Source: Acidobacteriota bacterium (lineage in GTDB: Bacteria > Acidobacteriota > Terriglobia > Terriglobales > Acidobacteriaceae). Taken from it: 64,000 nucleotides of DNA. This document shows positions 1-9,668 of this stretch, one piece after another; position 1 is the stretch's first letter, and every line of letters starts with the position of its first letter. The DNA is taken from the NCBI GenBank assembly GCA_021778845.1, contig JAJYBU010000017.1, positions 1 to 64,000 of the forward strand. The letters run 5' to 3'. A model generated the notes under the pieces. That model saw nothing but the letters and a program-made list of their open reading frames with translations, searched no databases and was not told the origin of the DNA. A program made the position numbers and the translations under genes.

Positions 1-1
1 C

Positions 2-508
2 GTCGGCTCCACAGGTCACGTCAACTTCACCACGTCCAAAGCCAGCCGGTGGCAGACGGATTCGCGCCGCTGCCACATCAATTGGGTCATTCTCGACAGC
101 GACTGGGAGGCTGAGTTCTGCCGCGTAGCAGAGAATCATCCCCGTGTGCGCGCCTACGTCAAAAACCACAATCTCGGCTTCGACGTGCCCTATCGTCACG
201 GCTCGGGCAGCCACGTCTACCGGCCCGACTTCATCGTTCTGGTGGAGGATGGCCACGGCGAAGACGACCTGCTGCATCTGGTGGTCGAGGTCAAGGGCTA
301 CCGCCGCGAAGACGCCAAGGACAAGAAACTCGCCATGCAGACCTACTGGATTCCCGGCGTCAACGCCAGCGGCCAGTTTGGGCGCTGGGCCTTTGTGGAG
401 TTCATTGAGGTCTTCGGCATGGAGGCCGACTTCGCAGCCAAGGTTGAATCCGAGTTCTGCCGCGTGATGGACTCCGTCACCCAGCCCCAGCCCGCGCAGC
501 CTGCATAG
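2..508 (+). CDS. C-terminal part of a type III-like restriction endonuclease/helicase subunit (5' end outside window)
   Basis: Frame open from window start; contains RPDFIVLVEDGHGEDDLLHLVVEVKGYRREDAKDKK, a nuclease-like D...(E/V)EVKG motif seen at Res C-termini; directly upstream of a DNA methyltransferase. Confidence 0.75.
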   Translation, partial: VGSTGHVNFTTSKASRWQTDSRRCHINWVILDSDWEAEFCRVAENHPRVRAYVKNHNLGFDVPYRHGSGSHVYRPDFIVLVEDGHGEDDLLHLVVEVKGYRREDAKDKKLAMQTYWIPGVNASGQFGRWAFVEFIEVFGMEADFAAKVESEFCRVMDSVTQPQPAQPA

Positions 509-524
509 AGGAAAAGGAAGAATC

Positions 525-3329
525 ATGGCCAGGACGACAAAAGATAAGCCGAAGAAGATCGTCGAAACCCTCCTGCACGATGAGGCGTCGCGCAAGAACA
601 TTCCCACGGCGGAGTATCAGTCCGTCATGCGCGCCGAGGAACTCTCGCCCATCCGCGTGGCCTATGAACGGCGCAATCGCGACCTGGACCCGCAACTGGT
701 CTGGCGCGGCAAGGACGAGCAGGACTGGTCCGATCTGGTGGTGGCCGCTCCGCCGCTCTACATTCAGGAGAAGGTTCACCCCAAGGTGCTCATCGACGAC
801 CTGCAGCGGCAGACGCAGGCGAGCAAAGATGCAACGGCCCCGCAGTTCGATCTGTTTGCCGACTTCAACGGTCTGCCCAGCACGGAGGCGCGCACGGAGT
901 TTTATCAGCACGACGCCCACTGGTCGAACCGGATGATTCTGGGGGACAGCCTGCAGGTGATGGCGTCATTGGCGGAGCGCGAAGGACTGCGCGGCAAGGT
1001 GCAGTGCATTTATCTCGACCCACCCTACGGCATCAAGTTCAACTCCAATTTTCAGTGGTCCACGACCAGCCGCGATGTCAAAGACGGAAATGTCGATCAC
1101 ATCACACGGGAACCCGAGCAGGTGAAGGCGTTTCGAGACACCTGGCGGGATGGGATTCATTCCTACTTGACATATCTTCGAGATCGCCTAACCGTTGCGC
1201 GGGATTTGCTCAGCGATTCCGGCTCGATCTTTGTGCAGATTGGGGATGAGAATGTGCATCGCGTGCGCGCATTGCTCGAAGAGATATTTGGTGAAGATAA
1301 CTTTGTAAGCTCAATTCAGTTTCAAACTACAACTGGCCAAGCATCTGATATTTTGCCTAGGTCGGGAGATTACGTTCTCTGGACTGCTAAGCACAAAGCG
1401 AGCTTGAAATATCGAGTCCTCTATAAGGAGAAAGATCTCAACGAGCTTGCTAGCTACTCGAACGCGCTGTCCATATTGAGTGGGGAAGTGCGGCGACTGA
1501 CGGAGTCGGAAATTAAGGGCGCGGTTGCGATTTCTGAAGAATGGAAGGTCTATTCTGCGCAAAACTTGCGTTCACAGGATTCAGGCAATGAAGGCAATCG
1601 CCAGTTTGAGTATCGCAGAAGACTCTTTGATTGTGGACCGAATCATCACTGGAAAACGGCTCCAATCCCAGGAGTTAAGCGCCTTGGACACGCTTCGCGT
1701 ATCCAGATCAACGGAAATACACCGAACTACATCCGCTTTGTTGATGATTATCCCGTAATCGAATACACAAACAAGTGGGATGATACAGCAATTGCTGGAT
1801 TTAGCGGCGATAAGAAGCGATATGTTGTCGAAACCCCCGCGAAGGTAATTCAGAGATGCGTATTGTTAGCTACCGATCCCGGTGACCTTGTATTGGACCC
1901 AACCTGCGGCTCCGGCACAACCGCCTTCGTTGCCGAGCAATGGGGCCGCCGCTGGATCACCATCGACACCTCTCGCGTCGCGCTTGCTCTCGCTCGTGCC
2001 CGTATCATGGGCGCTCGGTATCCGTATTACCTTCTGGCTGACAGCCCCGAAGGGCAGACGAAAGAAGCAGAGCTTCAGGGCAGAGTTCCATCCGGAGGGC
2101 CGACACACGGCAACATCCGTCATGGCTTTGTCTATGAGCGCGTGCCGCACATCACGCTGAAGTCCATCGCCAACAACGCCGAGATTGACGTGATCTGGGA
2201 GGACTACCAGACGCGCCTGGAACTGCTGCGCACGCAGTTGAATGCTGCACTGGGCAAACAGTGGGAAGAGTGGGAGATTCCCCGCGAGGCCGACGCCAAG
2301 TGGCCCGCCAAAACCAAGGAACTCCACGCCGCATGGTGGGAGCAGCGCATCGGCCGTCAGAAGGCCATTGACGCCTCCATCGCCGCCAAGGCCGACTTCG
2401 AGTATCTCTACGACAAACCCTACGACGACAAAAAGAAGGTCCGCGTCGCCGGTCCCTTCACCGTCGAGAGCCTGTCGCCGCACCGCGTGCTGGCCGTGGA
2501 CGAGAATGAAGACCTGATCGAAACCTCTGGCCGCGCCGACGCCGATACGCGAGACGCAAAGAACTTTGTCCAGGTCATCCTCGACAACCTGAAGACCAGC
2601 GGCGTGCAGCAGGCGCACAAGGAAGACAAGATCACCTTCACCACGCTCGCGCCGTGGCCCGGCAACTACATCTGTGCCGAGGGCCGCTACAGTGAAACCG
2701 ATGGAAGCGAGAAGCGCGCCGGCATCTTCATCGGCCCAGAGTTTGGCACCGTGACCCGCGAAGACCTGGTGGCCGCCGCGCGCGAGGCCGGCGATGCCGC
2801 CTTTGACGTGCTGATCGCCTGCGCCTTCAGCTACGACGCCCACTCCGCCGACTTCAACAAGCTGGGCCGCATTCCCGTGCTGAAGGCCCGCATGAACGCC
2901 GACCTGCACATGGCCGCCGACCTGAAGAACACTGGCAAGGGCAATCTGTTCGTCATCTTCGGCGAGCCGGACATTGAGATTCTGCCCGGAGCGGACGGCA
3001 AGTTGCAGGTGAAGGTGCGCGGCGTAGATGTCTTCCACCCAAGCACCGGCGAGGTGCGCAGCAACGGCCCGGATGAGATTGCCTGCTGGTTCCTGGACAC
3101 GGACTACAACGAGGAGAGCTTCTTCGTGCGCCACGCCTACTTCCTGGGCGCGAACGATCCGTACAAGTCGCTGAAGACGACGCTGAAGGCCGAGATCAAT
3201 GAAGAGGCATGGGAGTCTCTGCACAGCGACACCTCGCGCCCCTTTGACAAGCCGGAGTCAGGACGCATCGCCGTCAAGGTCATCAACCACCTTGGCGATG
3301 AGGTGATGAAAGTCTTTCGGGTGAACTGA
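525..3329 (+). CDS. Site-specific DNA-methyltransferase (type III Mod-like, N6-adenine class)
   Basis: YLDPPYGIKFNSNFQW (DPPY motif) and LDPTCGSGTTAFVAEQWGRRWITID (SAM-binding motif I), beta-class order; 934 aa. Confidence 0.9.
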   Translation: MARTTKDKPKKIVETLLHDEASRKNIPTAEYQSVMRAEELSPIRVAYERRNRDLDPQLVWRGKDEQDWSDLVVAAPPLYIQEKVHPKVLIDDLQRQTQASKDATAPQFDLFADFNGLPSTEARTEFYQHDAHWSNRMILGDSLQVMASLAEREGLRGKVQCIYLDPPYGIKFNSNFQWSTTSRDVKDGNVDHITREPEQVKAFRDTWRDGIHSYLTYLRDRLTVARDLLSDSGSIFVQIGDENVHRVRALLEEIFGEDNFVSSIQFQTTTGQASDILPRSGDYVLWTAKHKASLKYRVLYKEKDLNELASYSNALSILSGEVRRLTESEIKGAVAISEEWKVYSAQNLRSQDSGNEGNRQFEYRRRLFDCGPNHHWKTAPIPGVKRLGHASRIQINGNTPNYIRFVDDYPVIEYTNKWDDTAIAGFSGDKKRYVVETPAKVIQRCVLLATDPGDLVLDPTCGSGTTAFVAEQWGRRWITIDTSRVALALARARIMGARYPYYLLADSPEGQTKEAELQGRVPSGGPTHGNIRHGFVYERVPHITLKSIANNAEIDVIWEDYQTRLELLRTQLNAALGKQWEEWEIPREADAKWPAKTKELHAAWWEQRIGRQKAIDASIAAKADFEYLYDKPYDDKKKVRVAGPFTVESLSPHRVLAVDENEDLIETSGRADADTRDAKNFVQVILDNLKTSGVQQAHKEDKITFTTLAPWPGNYICAEGRYSETDGSEKRAGIFIGPEFGTVTREDLVAAAREAGDAAFDVLIACAFSYDAHSADFNKLGRIPVLKARMNADLHMAADLKNTGKGNLFVIFGEPDIEILPGADGKLQVKVRGVDVFHPSTGEVRSNGPDEIACWFLDTDYNEESFFVRHAYFLGANDPYKSLKTTLKAEINEEAWESLHSDTSRPFDKPESGRIAVKVINHLGDEVMKVFRVN

Positions 3330-3341
3330 GGATTGCCGCCG

Positions 3342-5414
3342 ATGGAGTTCCGAATTGCAGACACATTTACGGACAGCCTGGCCCGCCTGACCGGCGAGGA
3401 GCAGAAGGCCGCAAAGACGGCCACGTTTGACCTGCAAGTAAATCCGTCCAATCCCGGCCTGCAACTGCACAAGCTGGACAAGGCCAAGGACCACAACTTC
3501 TGGTCGATCCGCGTGAGCCGCGATCTGCGCATGATTGTGCATCGCACCGGCACGAGCCTGCTGCTCTGCTATGTTGCCCACCACGACGATGCTTATCAAT
3601 GGGCAGAGCGCCGACGGCTGGAGACGCACCCGAAGACCGGCGCGGCGCAACTGGTGGAGGTGCGGGAGCGCGTGCAGGAGATCACCGTTCCCAGGTATGT
3701 GGAGGTGGAGCATCCTGTCACGAAGCCGCGCGTGCTGCAGGGCATCTCTGAGGGGACGCTGCTGTCCTATGGCGTGCCCCCGGAGTGGGTAACTGACGCG
3801 CTGAACGCGACCGAGGACACGCTGCTGGAGATTGCAGGCCATCTGCCAGGCGAAGCCGCCGAGGCATTGCTGAATCTGGCGACCGGCATACGGCCCCCGT
3901 TGGCTGAGGTTGCGCCCGCAGGTGGCGATCCCTTCGAGCACCCGGACGCGCTGCGCCGCTTCCGCGTGATGAAGAACGTCGAAGAGCTGGCGTTGGCGCT
4001 CGACTACCCGTGGGAGCGCTGGGCGGTGTTTCTGCATCCAGCGCAACGCAAGCTGGTGCAGAAGAACTTCAACGGCCCGGCGCGGGTGGCAGGCACGGCG
4101 GGGACAGGCAAGACCATCGTGGCGTTGCACCGTGCCGCGCACCTGGCGCGCTCGAATCCGCAGGGGCGTGTATTGCTGACGACCTTTTCTGAGCCGCTGG
4201 CAAACGCACTTCGAGCAAAGCTGCGACTGCTGCTGCACAGCGAGCCGCGACTCGGCGAGCGGATCGAAGTCTACTCGATGGATGCGATTGGGCGGCGGCT
4301 CTACGAATTGAATCTTGGAAAACTACGTATCGCGTCGAGTTCCGTGGTGCGTGACCTCATGGAACAGGCTTCCCAGGCGGTGGGCGGGCACAAGTTCTCG
4401 TTGCGCTTTCTGACGACGGAATGGGAGCAGGTGGTCGATGGCTGGCAGTTGGAGAGTTGGGAGGACTACCGGGACGTTGTTCGGCTCGGGCGGAAGACGC
4501 GCCTGAAGGAGCCCCAACGGCAACTGCTGTGGCCGATCTTCGAGCAGGTGCGTGCTGGATTGCGGGAGCAGGTATTGCTGACGACTTCCGGAATGTTCAA
4601 CGTGTTGGCCCGGCACTATGCCGCAGGCGCATCCGCACCGTTCGACTTCGCAGTCGTCGATGAGGCGCAGGACATCAGCATCGCCCAGGTTCGATTCCTC
4701 GCAGCCATCGGCGCAGGCAGGCCCAATGGCCTCTTCTTTGGCGGCGATCTTGGCCAGCGCATCTTCCAGCAGCCGTTCTCATGGAAGACTGCGGGAGTGG
4801 ATGTGCGCGGTCGATCCACGAGCCTCAAAATCAATTACCGGACATCGCACCAGATTCGATCGCAAGCGGATCGCCTGCTGGAGCCGCAGATCGCGGACGT
4901 TGACGGAAACCTTGAGGAGCGCAAGGGGACGGTCTCGCTCTTCAATGGGCCGCAGCCGGACATCAAAACTTATCCGTCTACGGATGAGGAGAGCAAAGCA
5001 GTTGGTGATTGGTTGACCCACCTGCTCAAGGATGGAATGCAATCGCACGAAATCGCGCTTTTCGTCCGCTCCTCCGCCCAGCTTGACCGCGCCAAGGCCG
5101 CAGCCCAACGGGCAGAGATGAAGTACAAAATTCTCGACGAGCATGTTGAGACGACTTCCGGCTATCTGTCCGTAAGTACGATGCACTTGGCAAAGGGACT
5201 GGAGTTCCGGGCGGTGGGCGTGATGGCGTGTGATGACGAGGTGATTCCGCTTCAGGAACGAATCGAGACTGTCACGGACGAATCCGATCTTGAGGATGTC
5301 TATAACACCGAACGGCACCTGCTTTACGTCGCCTGCACCCGTGCCCGCGACCATTTGCTTGTGACCAGCACCGAACCTGCGTCAGAGTTTCTGGAAGACC
5401 TGCTGGCGATTTAG
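3342..5414 (+). CDS. Fusion of N-terminal RelE/ParE-fold domain to UvrD/REP-like superfamily 1 helicase
   Basis: N-term ...FWSIRVSRDLRMIVHRTGTSLLLCYVAHHDDAYQWAERRR (RelE-like); then GTAGTGKTIVALHRAAHLA (Walker A), VVDEAQD (Walker B), INYRTSHQIR, STMHLAKGLEFRAVGVM, YVACTRARDHLLVTS (UvrD motifs). Start taken at ATG 3342. Confidence 0.85.
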   Translation: MEFRIADTFTDSLARLTGEEQKAAKTATFDLQVNPSNPGLQLHKLDKAKDHNFWSIRVSRDLRMIVHRTGTSLLLCYVAHHDDAYQWAERRRLETHPKTGAAQLVEVRERVQEITVPRYVEVEHPVTKPRVLQGISEGTLLSYGVPPEWVTDALNATEDTLLEIAGHLPGEAAEALLNLATGIRPPLAEVAPAGGDPFEHPDALRRFRVMKNVEELALALDYPWERWAVFLHPAQRKLVQKNFNGPARVAGTAGTGKTIVALHRAAHLARSNPQGRVLLTTFSEPLANALRAKLRLLLHSEPRLGERIEVYSMDAIGRRLYELNLGKLRIASSSVVRDLMEQASQAVGGHKFSLRFLTTEWEQVVDGWQLESWEDYRDVVRLGRKTRLKEPQRQLLWPIFEQVRAGLREQVLLTTSGMFNVLARHYAAGASAPFDFAVVDEAQDISIAQVRFLAAIGAGRPNGLFFGGDLGQRIFQQPFSWKTAGVDVRGRSTSLKINYRTSHQIRSQADRLLEPQIADVDGNLEERKGTVSLFNGPQPDIKTYPSTDEESKAVGDWLTHLLKDGMQSHEIALFVRSSAQLDRAKAAAQRAEMKYKILDEHVETTSGYLSVSTMHLAKGLEFRAVGVMACDDEVIPLQERIETVTDESDLEDVYNTERHLLYVACTRARDHLLVTSTEPASEFLEDLLAI

Positions 5415-5531
5415 TGTGAGCGCGTGATGTATCCATCCAGTTCTTGCGTCAATGGCGTCCGATAACAACGACAATGTTTGAGGAGTTGCTGGCCCGCATT
5501 GATCCACCAACCGCTGGGCAGAGGTCTCAAG

Positions 5532-5551
5532 GGCAGAGGACGTGGGTTCGA
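5532..5551 (+). repeat. Degenerate second copy of tRNA-Asp T-arm segment
   Basis: GGCAGAGGACGTGGGTTCGA vs GGCAGAGGTCGCGGGTTCGA at 5652-5671 (18/20), exactly 120 bp upstream. Confidence 0.45.
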
Positions 5552-5644
5552 TAAGGGTCCAATCAGCGTTGCTAAGGGTGTCTCAGGGCGCTCAAACGGG
5601 CCATTCGTGCCCCTGATTTCTATAAGTTACGCGTGGTAGGTTTG

Positions 5645-5689
5645 CTGTCACGGCAGAGGTCGCGGGTTCGAGCCCCGTCGTCCCCGCCA
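5645..5689 (+). other. 3'-half fragment of tRNA-Asp(GUC), probable att site/island boundary
   Basis: CTGTCAC (anticodon loop, GTC) GGCAG AGGTC GCGGG TTCGAGC CCCGT CGTCCCC G CCA; matches the layout of tRNA-Asp from anticodon loop to encoded CCA; no matching 5' half (GGGGACG...) directly upstream. Confidence 0.75.
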
Positions 5690-5910
5690 TACAAAGTGAA
5701 GAACTTAGCTTCGTATGGGACCTCATGTGACACCCAAAAAGGGACACGATCAGGGCACAATAAGCGAGTTACGCTTGAGTGCCTGTTTTTGTGGGTTCCC
5801 TCTTTGTGCCCATGTTTGTGCCGTTGCCTGGCATTCCAACTGGCTTCATGCGAAGCGCAGAGCTAATTCAGGGCGGGTGCTTCGTCCCGCATCGCGGTAG
5901 TGTTCTTTGG

Positions 5911-7154
5911 TTATTTCCGAAGCAGCGGGACTGACTCCATGTGTTGTTTGATCTGAAGTCGGGCATCTCTGCCGAGCGGAAGATCATTCTGGAGCGTCGG
6001 CCAAACCGTATTCATCCGGTCTGCTGTTTCCCGTGCGGTATCAAGAACGAGTTTCGTAGGCACCTGGGCCTTCCGCGCGAAGCGTTCAAGTAATCAACAT
6101 TCAACTGATTCGCGGCCTTTTCTTTGGCAATAGAGAGCGCGAACCGACCATCGGCGATGTAGCGCAGAGTAGAGACGAAATCGTAAGCCGGGGACAAACG
6201 CGGCATGCGTTCGTCGGGATAGATCAGCGACCAGTTCTTGAGGTGCATATCGTTGTTGCCGATCCCCACGCTGAAGATCAAGCGGCGGATGAACTCGGCA
6301 AACTGCTCCTCATCGGTCAGCCGCCACAAATCGGTCGCCATGTTGGTGTAACTGTAGTTCTTGTATTTCGCTTCGGGAAACTGACCGTAGAGCTGATTGA
6401 AGTTCTCAATGTGGATGCGGGTGCCGTTGGGGCCCCTATCAAATCGGCGGATGTAATAGGCATTCCCCTTGAGCTGCTGCCAGGCCTCCGGCACCCCCTG
6501 GATCTGGTTGAGGGGAGTCAGGCCTATCTCGGGAACCTGGATGCCGACCTCCCGCGCAAATGTCATCATCGAAAACTCGTTCTCCGGCAGGCCCGGAAAC
6601 GCGGGGGACGGGAGCTTGACGATCCAATGACCGCCGACGCTGGAGGCAGGAATCGAGAGCTGGCGATTCGGATTGCCGATGGCAGAGAGTTTCAACTGCT
6701 CGCCAGCTAGAGAAAAATGCAGCACGTCTCGCCCGGCGCGCACGCGCGCCACTGTGGGGTTCTTTTCAGAAGGCGGTAGGAGGCGGCCTTCGGCATCACG
6801 CACCGTGATAGCGCCGGGAAGATCGTTGCCGAGGAGCCAGAGCAGGAAAAACTCTCGCTGAGCGTTGACTTCTCCTCGATCTGCGATGAACTGGCACAAG
6901 GCTCCTTCTGGTAGCAGATTGGAGAAGAATGGAGGCAGCCTGCGCGTGACGGGACGAACGTTCGGCATGACGTTCCGGTAGGCGTCGTAGTCGCTCAGAC
7001 TCAAGACTGGCCGGTTTGCATCGGCGACGTAGTCTGTGTCGAAGACGAAGAGGTTTTGGTCATTGGGCAGGTTCGTGATGGTGCCGACTAAGTTTTCCCC
7101 CAGTCGGACCTCCAGCACCGTGGGCCGGTTCGGATTACTCGCTGTCTTCGGCAT
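5911..7154 (-). pseudogene. hipA: HipA-family toxin kinase, frameshifted near the C-terminus
   Basis: HipA motifs (LPPFFSNLLPEGAL, NEFSMMTFAREVGI, YIRRFDR, GNNDMHLKNWSLIY, LSPAYDFVST); main ORF 6012-7154 runs into RGRPRCLRNSF. A 1-nt frame change at ~6087/6088 restores ERFARKAQVPTKLVLDTARETADRMNTVWPTLQNDLPLGRDARLQIKQHMESVPLLRK*. Confidence 0.8.
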
Positions 7155-7437
7155 CTTCTGGAACGACTCCTACGAGAGGTATGCTGTCCGCACTGGCTGA
7201 TTGGCCTCCGGCATGTCCGAGAAGAGCCCTCACAGCAGGGACAAGATGCTTGGGAACAAGGACAGGCTCCATCTCTAAGACGCGGGTCATCTCCAGCAGT
7301 GTGGAGACGCGCAGGTCGCCTCCGCGCTCGATTCGTGATACGGCGCTTTGTGGCTGCCCGATGCGCGAGCCCAGCTCCGACTGCGTAAGGCTTTTCGATT
7401 CGCGAGATTGACGAAGCTGATCTTGAATAGATGCCAT
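7135..7437 (-). CDS. hipB: HipB-like XRE-family antitoxin
   Basis: QLRQSRESKSLTQSELGSRIGQPQSAVSRIERGGDLRVSTLLEMTRVL (HTH_3); overlaps hipA start. Confidence 0.85.
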   Translation of the reverse strand: MASIQDQLRQSRESKSLTQSELGSRIGQPQSAVSRIERGGDLRVSTLLEMTRVLEMEPVLVPKHLVPAVRALLGHAGGQSASADSIPLVGVVPEDAEDSE

Positions 7438-7683
7438 GACATATATCCTCGATCAAACATATCTCAAGGCATATATGACGAATGCGAAGCGAATCGGAGT
7501 TTGTGAGCGTGGGCGATCCTACTTCCGACATCGGCAAAAGCGAGCGCAACGAGCGTTGGTCCCATGACGTGAGCGGTATGGCGGAGTTTTTGCCTGGAGA
7601 AGAGTTGCGACCACCGTTTAGTGGCGGCATTGGACGACAGGTCTTTTCGGTTGACGGAGTTTTCTTTCATCTGCTAGCTTTTT

Positions 7684-7699
7684 CTGTATACAGTATCCC
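7684..7699 (+). promoter_or_regulatory. GntR-type operator copy 1, overlapping predicted gcl promoter
   Basis: CTGTATACAGTATCCC, identical to the 16-mer at 12144-12159; preceded by TTGACG (7651) and a TAGCTT -10-like element (7675). Confidence 0.7.
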
Positions 7700-7748
7700 G
7701 TATGCGTAGGAGTGCACGGTGCTGACTGATGATTACAAGGGGATGCCC

Positions 7749-9584
7749 ATGTCCAGGATGAAGGCAATCGAAGCGGCAGTTCTGGTATTAGACCGTGAGG
7801 GGGTGGACACGGCTTTCGGTGTTCCTGGCGCTGCAATCAACCCACTGTATGCCGCACTTCGCAAACATGGTGGAATTCGCCACATTCTGGCGCGGCACGT
7901 GGAGGGCGCATCGCACATGGCCGATGGCTACACCCGTGCCAAAGCCGGCAATATCGGCGTGTGCATCGGGACCTCGGGGCCGGCTGGGACCGATATGATC
8001 ACAGGGCTGTATACATCTGCGGCTGATTCAATCCCGATTCTGTGCATCACCGGACAGGCGCCACGGGCGCGACTCTATAAGGAAGATTTTCAGGCCGTCG
8101 ACATCGAGTCTATTGCGAAGCCCGTTGCGAAATGGGCAGTCTGCGTGCGTGAACCCGCACTGGTGCCGATGGTCTTTCAGCAGGCATTCCATATGATGCG
8201 CTCAGGGCGTCCTGGCCCGGTGTTGATCGATCTTCCGTTCGATGTACAGATGGCGGAGATCGAGTTCAACATCGAAACCTACCAGCCGCTGGCGGTCTAC
8301 AAACCGGCCGCATCGCGGCAGCAGGCACAGCGGGCGATCGAGATGTTGAATGCGTCGAAGCGGCCGCTGATCATTGCTGGGGGCGGCATCATCAATGCCG
8401 ATGCGAGCGACCTTCTCGTGGAGTTTGCGGAGTTGACCGGGGTGCCCGTGATCCCCACGCTCATGGGTTGGGGGACCATCCCGGACGACCATATTCTGAT
8501 GGCAGGCATGGTTGGTCTGCAAACCAGTCACCGCTACGGCAACGCTACGTTTCTGGAGTCTGACTTTGTCATGGGCATTGGCAACCGATGGGCCAACCGG
8601 CATACCGGCTCGATCGAGGTATATGCCAAGGGACGGAAGTTCGTGCATGTCGATATCGAACCAACACAGATTGGACGCGTGTTCGGGCCGGACTTCGGGA
8701 TTGTCTCCGATGCTCGCGCGGGGCTCAAGCTCTTTATCGAGGTGGCGCGCGAGATGAAAGCGGCCGGTAGTCTCGCTGACCGTTCGGCATGGGCAGGCGA
8801 ATGCCTCCACCGCAAGAACAATATGCTACGACGCAGCGATTTCGACCAGACCCCACTGAAGCCGCAGCGTGTGTACCAGGCCATGAACGAGATCCTCGAT
8901 CGCGACACATGCTACGTGACCACCATCGGTCTGTCGCAGATCGCGGGGGCACAGTTCCTGCATGTGTACAACCCGCGGCACTGGATTAATTGCGGACAGG
9001 CGGGTCCGCTCGGCTGGACGATGCCTGCCGCGCTGGGCGTCTGCGCCGCCGATCCGAAGAAGAAAGTTGTGGCTCTCTCCGGTGATTACGACTTCCAGTT
9101 CATGATGGAAGAGTTGGCGGTCGGCGCGCAATACAAGCTGCCCTACTTGCACATAGTGGTCAACAACTCCTATCTTGGCCTGATTCGGCAGGCCCAGCGC
9201 GGCTTCCAGATGGACTTCGAAGTCAGCCTCGCCTTCGACAACGTTAATATTCACCCTGAAGAGTGTGGAGTTGTGGGTTACGGGGTCGACCATGTCGCCG
9301 TCGCAGAGGCTCTGGGATGCAAGGCAATTCGGGTCAAGACAGTCGGGGAGTTCGAGAGCGCGTTCGCGCGGGCACATGCACTGATGGAGGAGTATCAGGT
9401 GCCAGTTGTGCTGGAGTTCATCCTCGAACGCGTTACGAACATCTCCATGGGCACCGAGGTCGACAGTGTCACCGAGTTCGAAGAAATCTTATGTCTCGAT
9501 CCGTCACTTTCTCTCCGTAAGCGTCTAGACATGGATGCACTTCCGGAACTGGTTGAGGCGGAAGCGACACCTGCATCTCGGTGA
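7749..9584 (+). CDS. gcl: Glyoxylate carboligase (tartronate-semialdehyde synthase)
   Basis: Very close to E. coli Gcl: [68 protein letters not shown] at 7749 has AAGGGG 8 nt upstream. Confidence 0.95.
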   Translation: MSRMKAIEAAVLVLDREGVDTAFGVPGAAINPLYAALRKHGGIRHILARHVEGASHMADGYTRAKAGNIGVCIGTSGPAGTDMITGLYTSAADSIPILCITGQAPRARLYKEDFQAVDIESIAKPVAKWAVCVREPALVPMVFQQAFHMMRSGRPGPVLIDLPFDVQMAEIEFNIETYQPLAVYKPAASRQQAQRAIEMLNASKRPLIIAGGGIINADASDLLVEFAELTGVPVIPTLMGWGTIPDDHILMAGMVGLQTSHRYGNATFLESDFVMGIGNRWANRHTGSIEVYAKGRKFVHVDIEPTQIGRVFGPDFGIVSDARAGLKLFIEVAREMKAAGSLADRSAWAGECLHRKNNMLRRSDFDQTPLKPQRVYQAMNEILDRDTCYVTTIGLSQIAGAQFLHVYNPRHWINCGQAGPLGWTMPAALGVCAADPKKKVVALSGDYDFQFMMEELAVGAQYKLPYLHIVVNNSYLGLIRQAQRGFQMDFEVSLAFDNVNIHPEECGVVGYGVDHVAVAEALGCKAIRVKTVGEFESAFARAHALMEEYQVPVVLEFILERVTNISMGTEVDSVTEFEEILCLDPSLSLRKRLDMDALPELVEAEATPASR

Positions 9585-9668
9585 CCGCGCATGTGACATT
9601 GCACAAAATACAACCGTGCATTTAACGCCCGTGACGCCATGATCGCACGGGAGCAAAGGAAGAGATCG

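Noticed and set aside
1866-4238. Long minus-strand ORFs (452 aa at 1866-3224, 326 aa at 3258-4238)
   Set aside because: Antisense shadow ORFs opposite well-supported methyltransferase and helicase genes in GC-rich DNA; no recognisable motifs.
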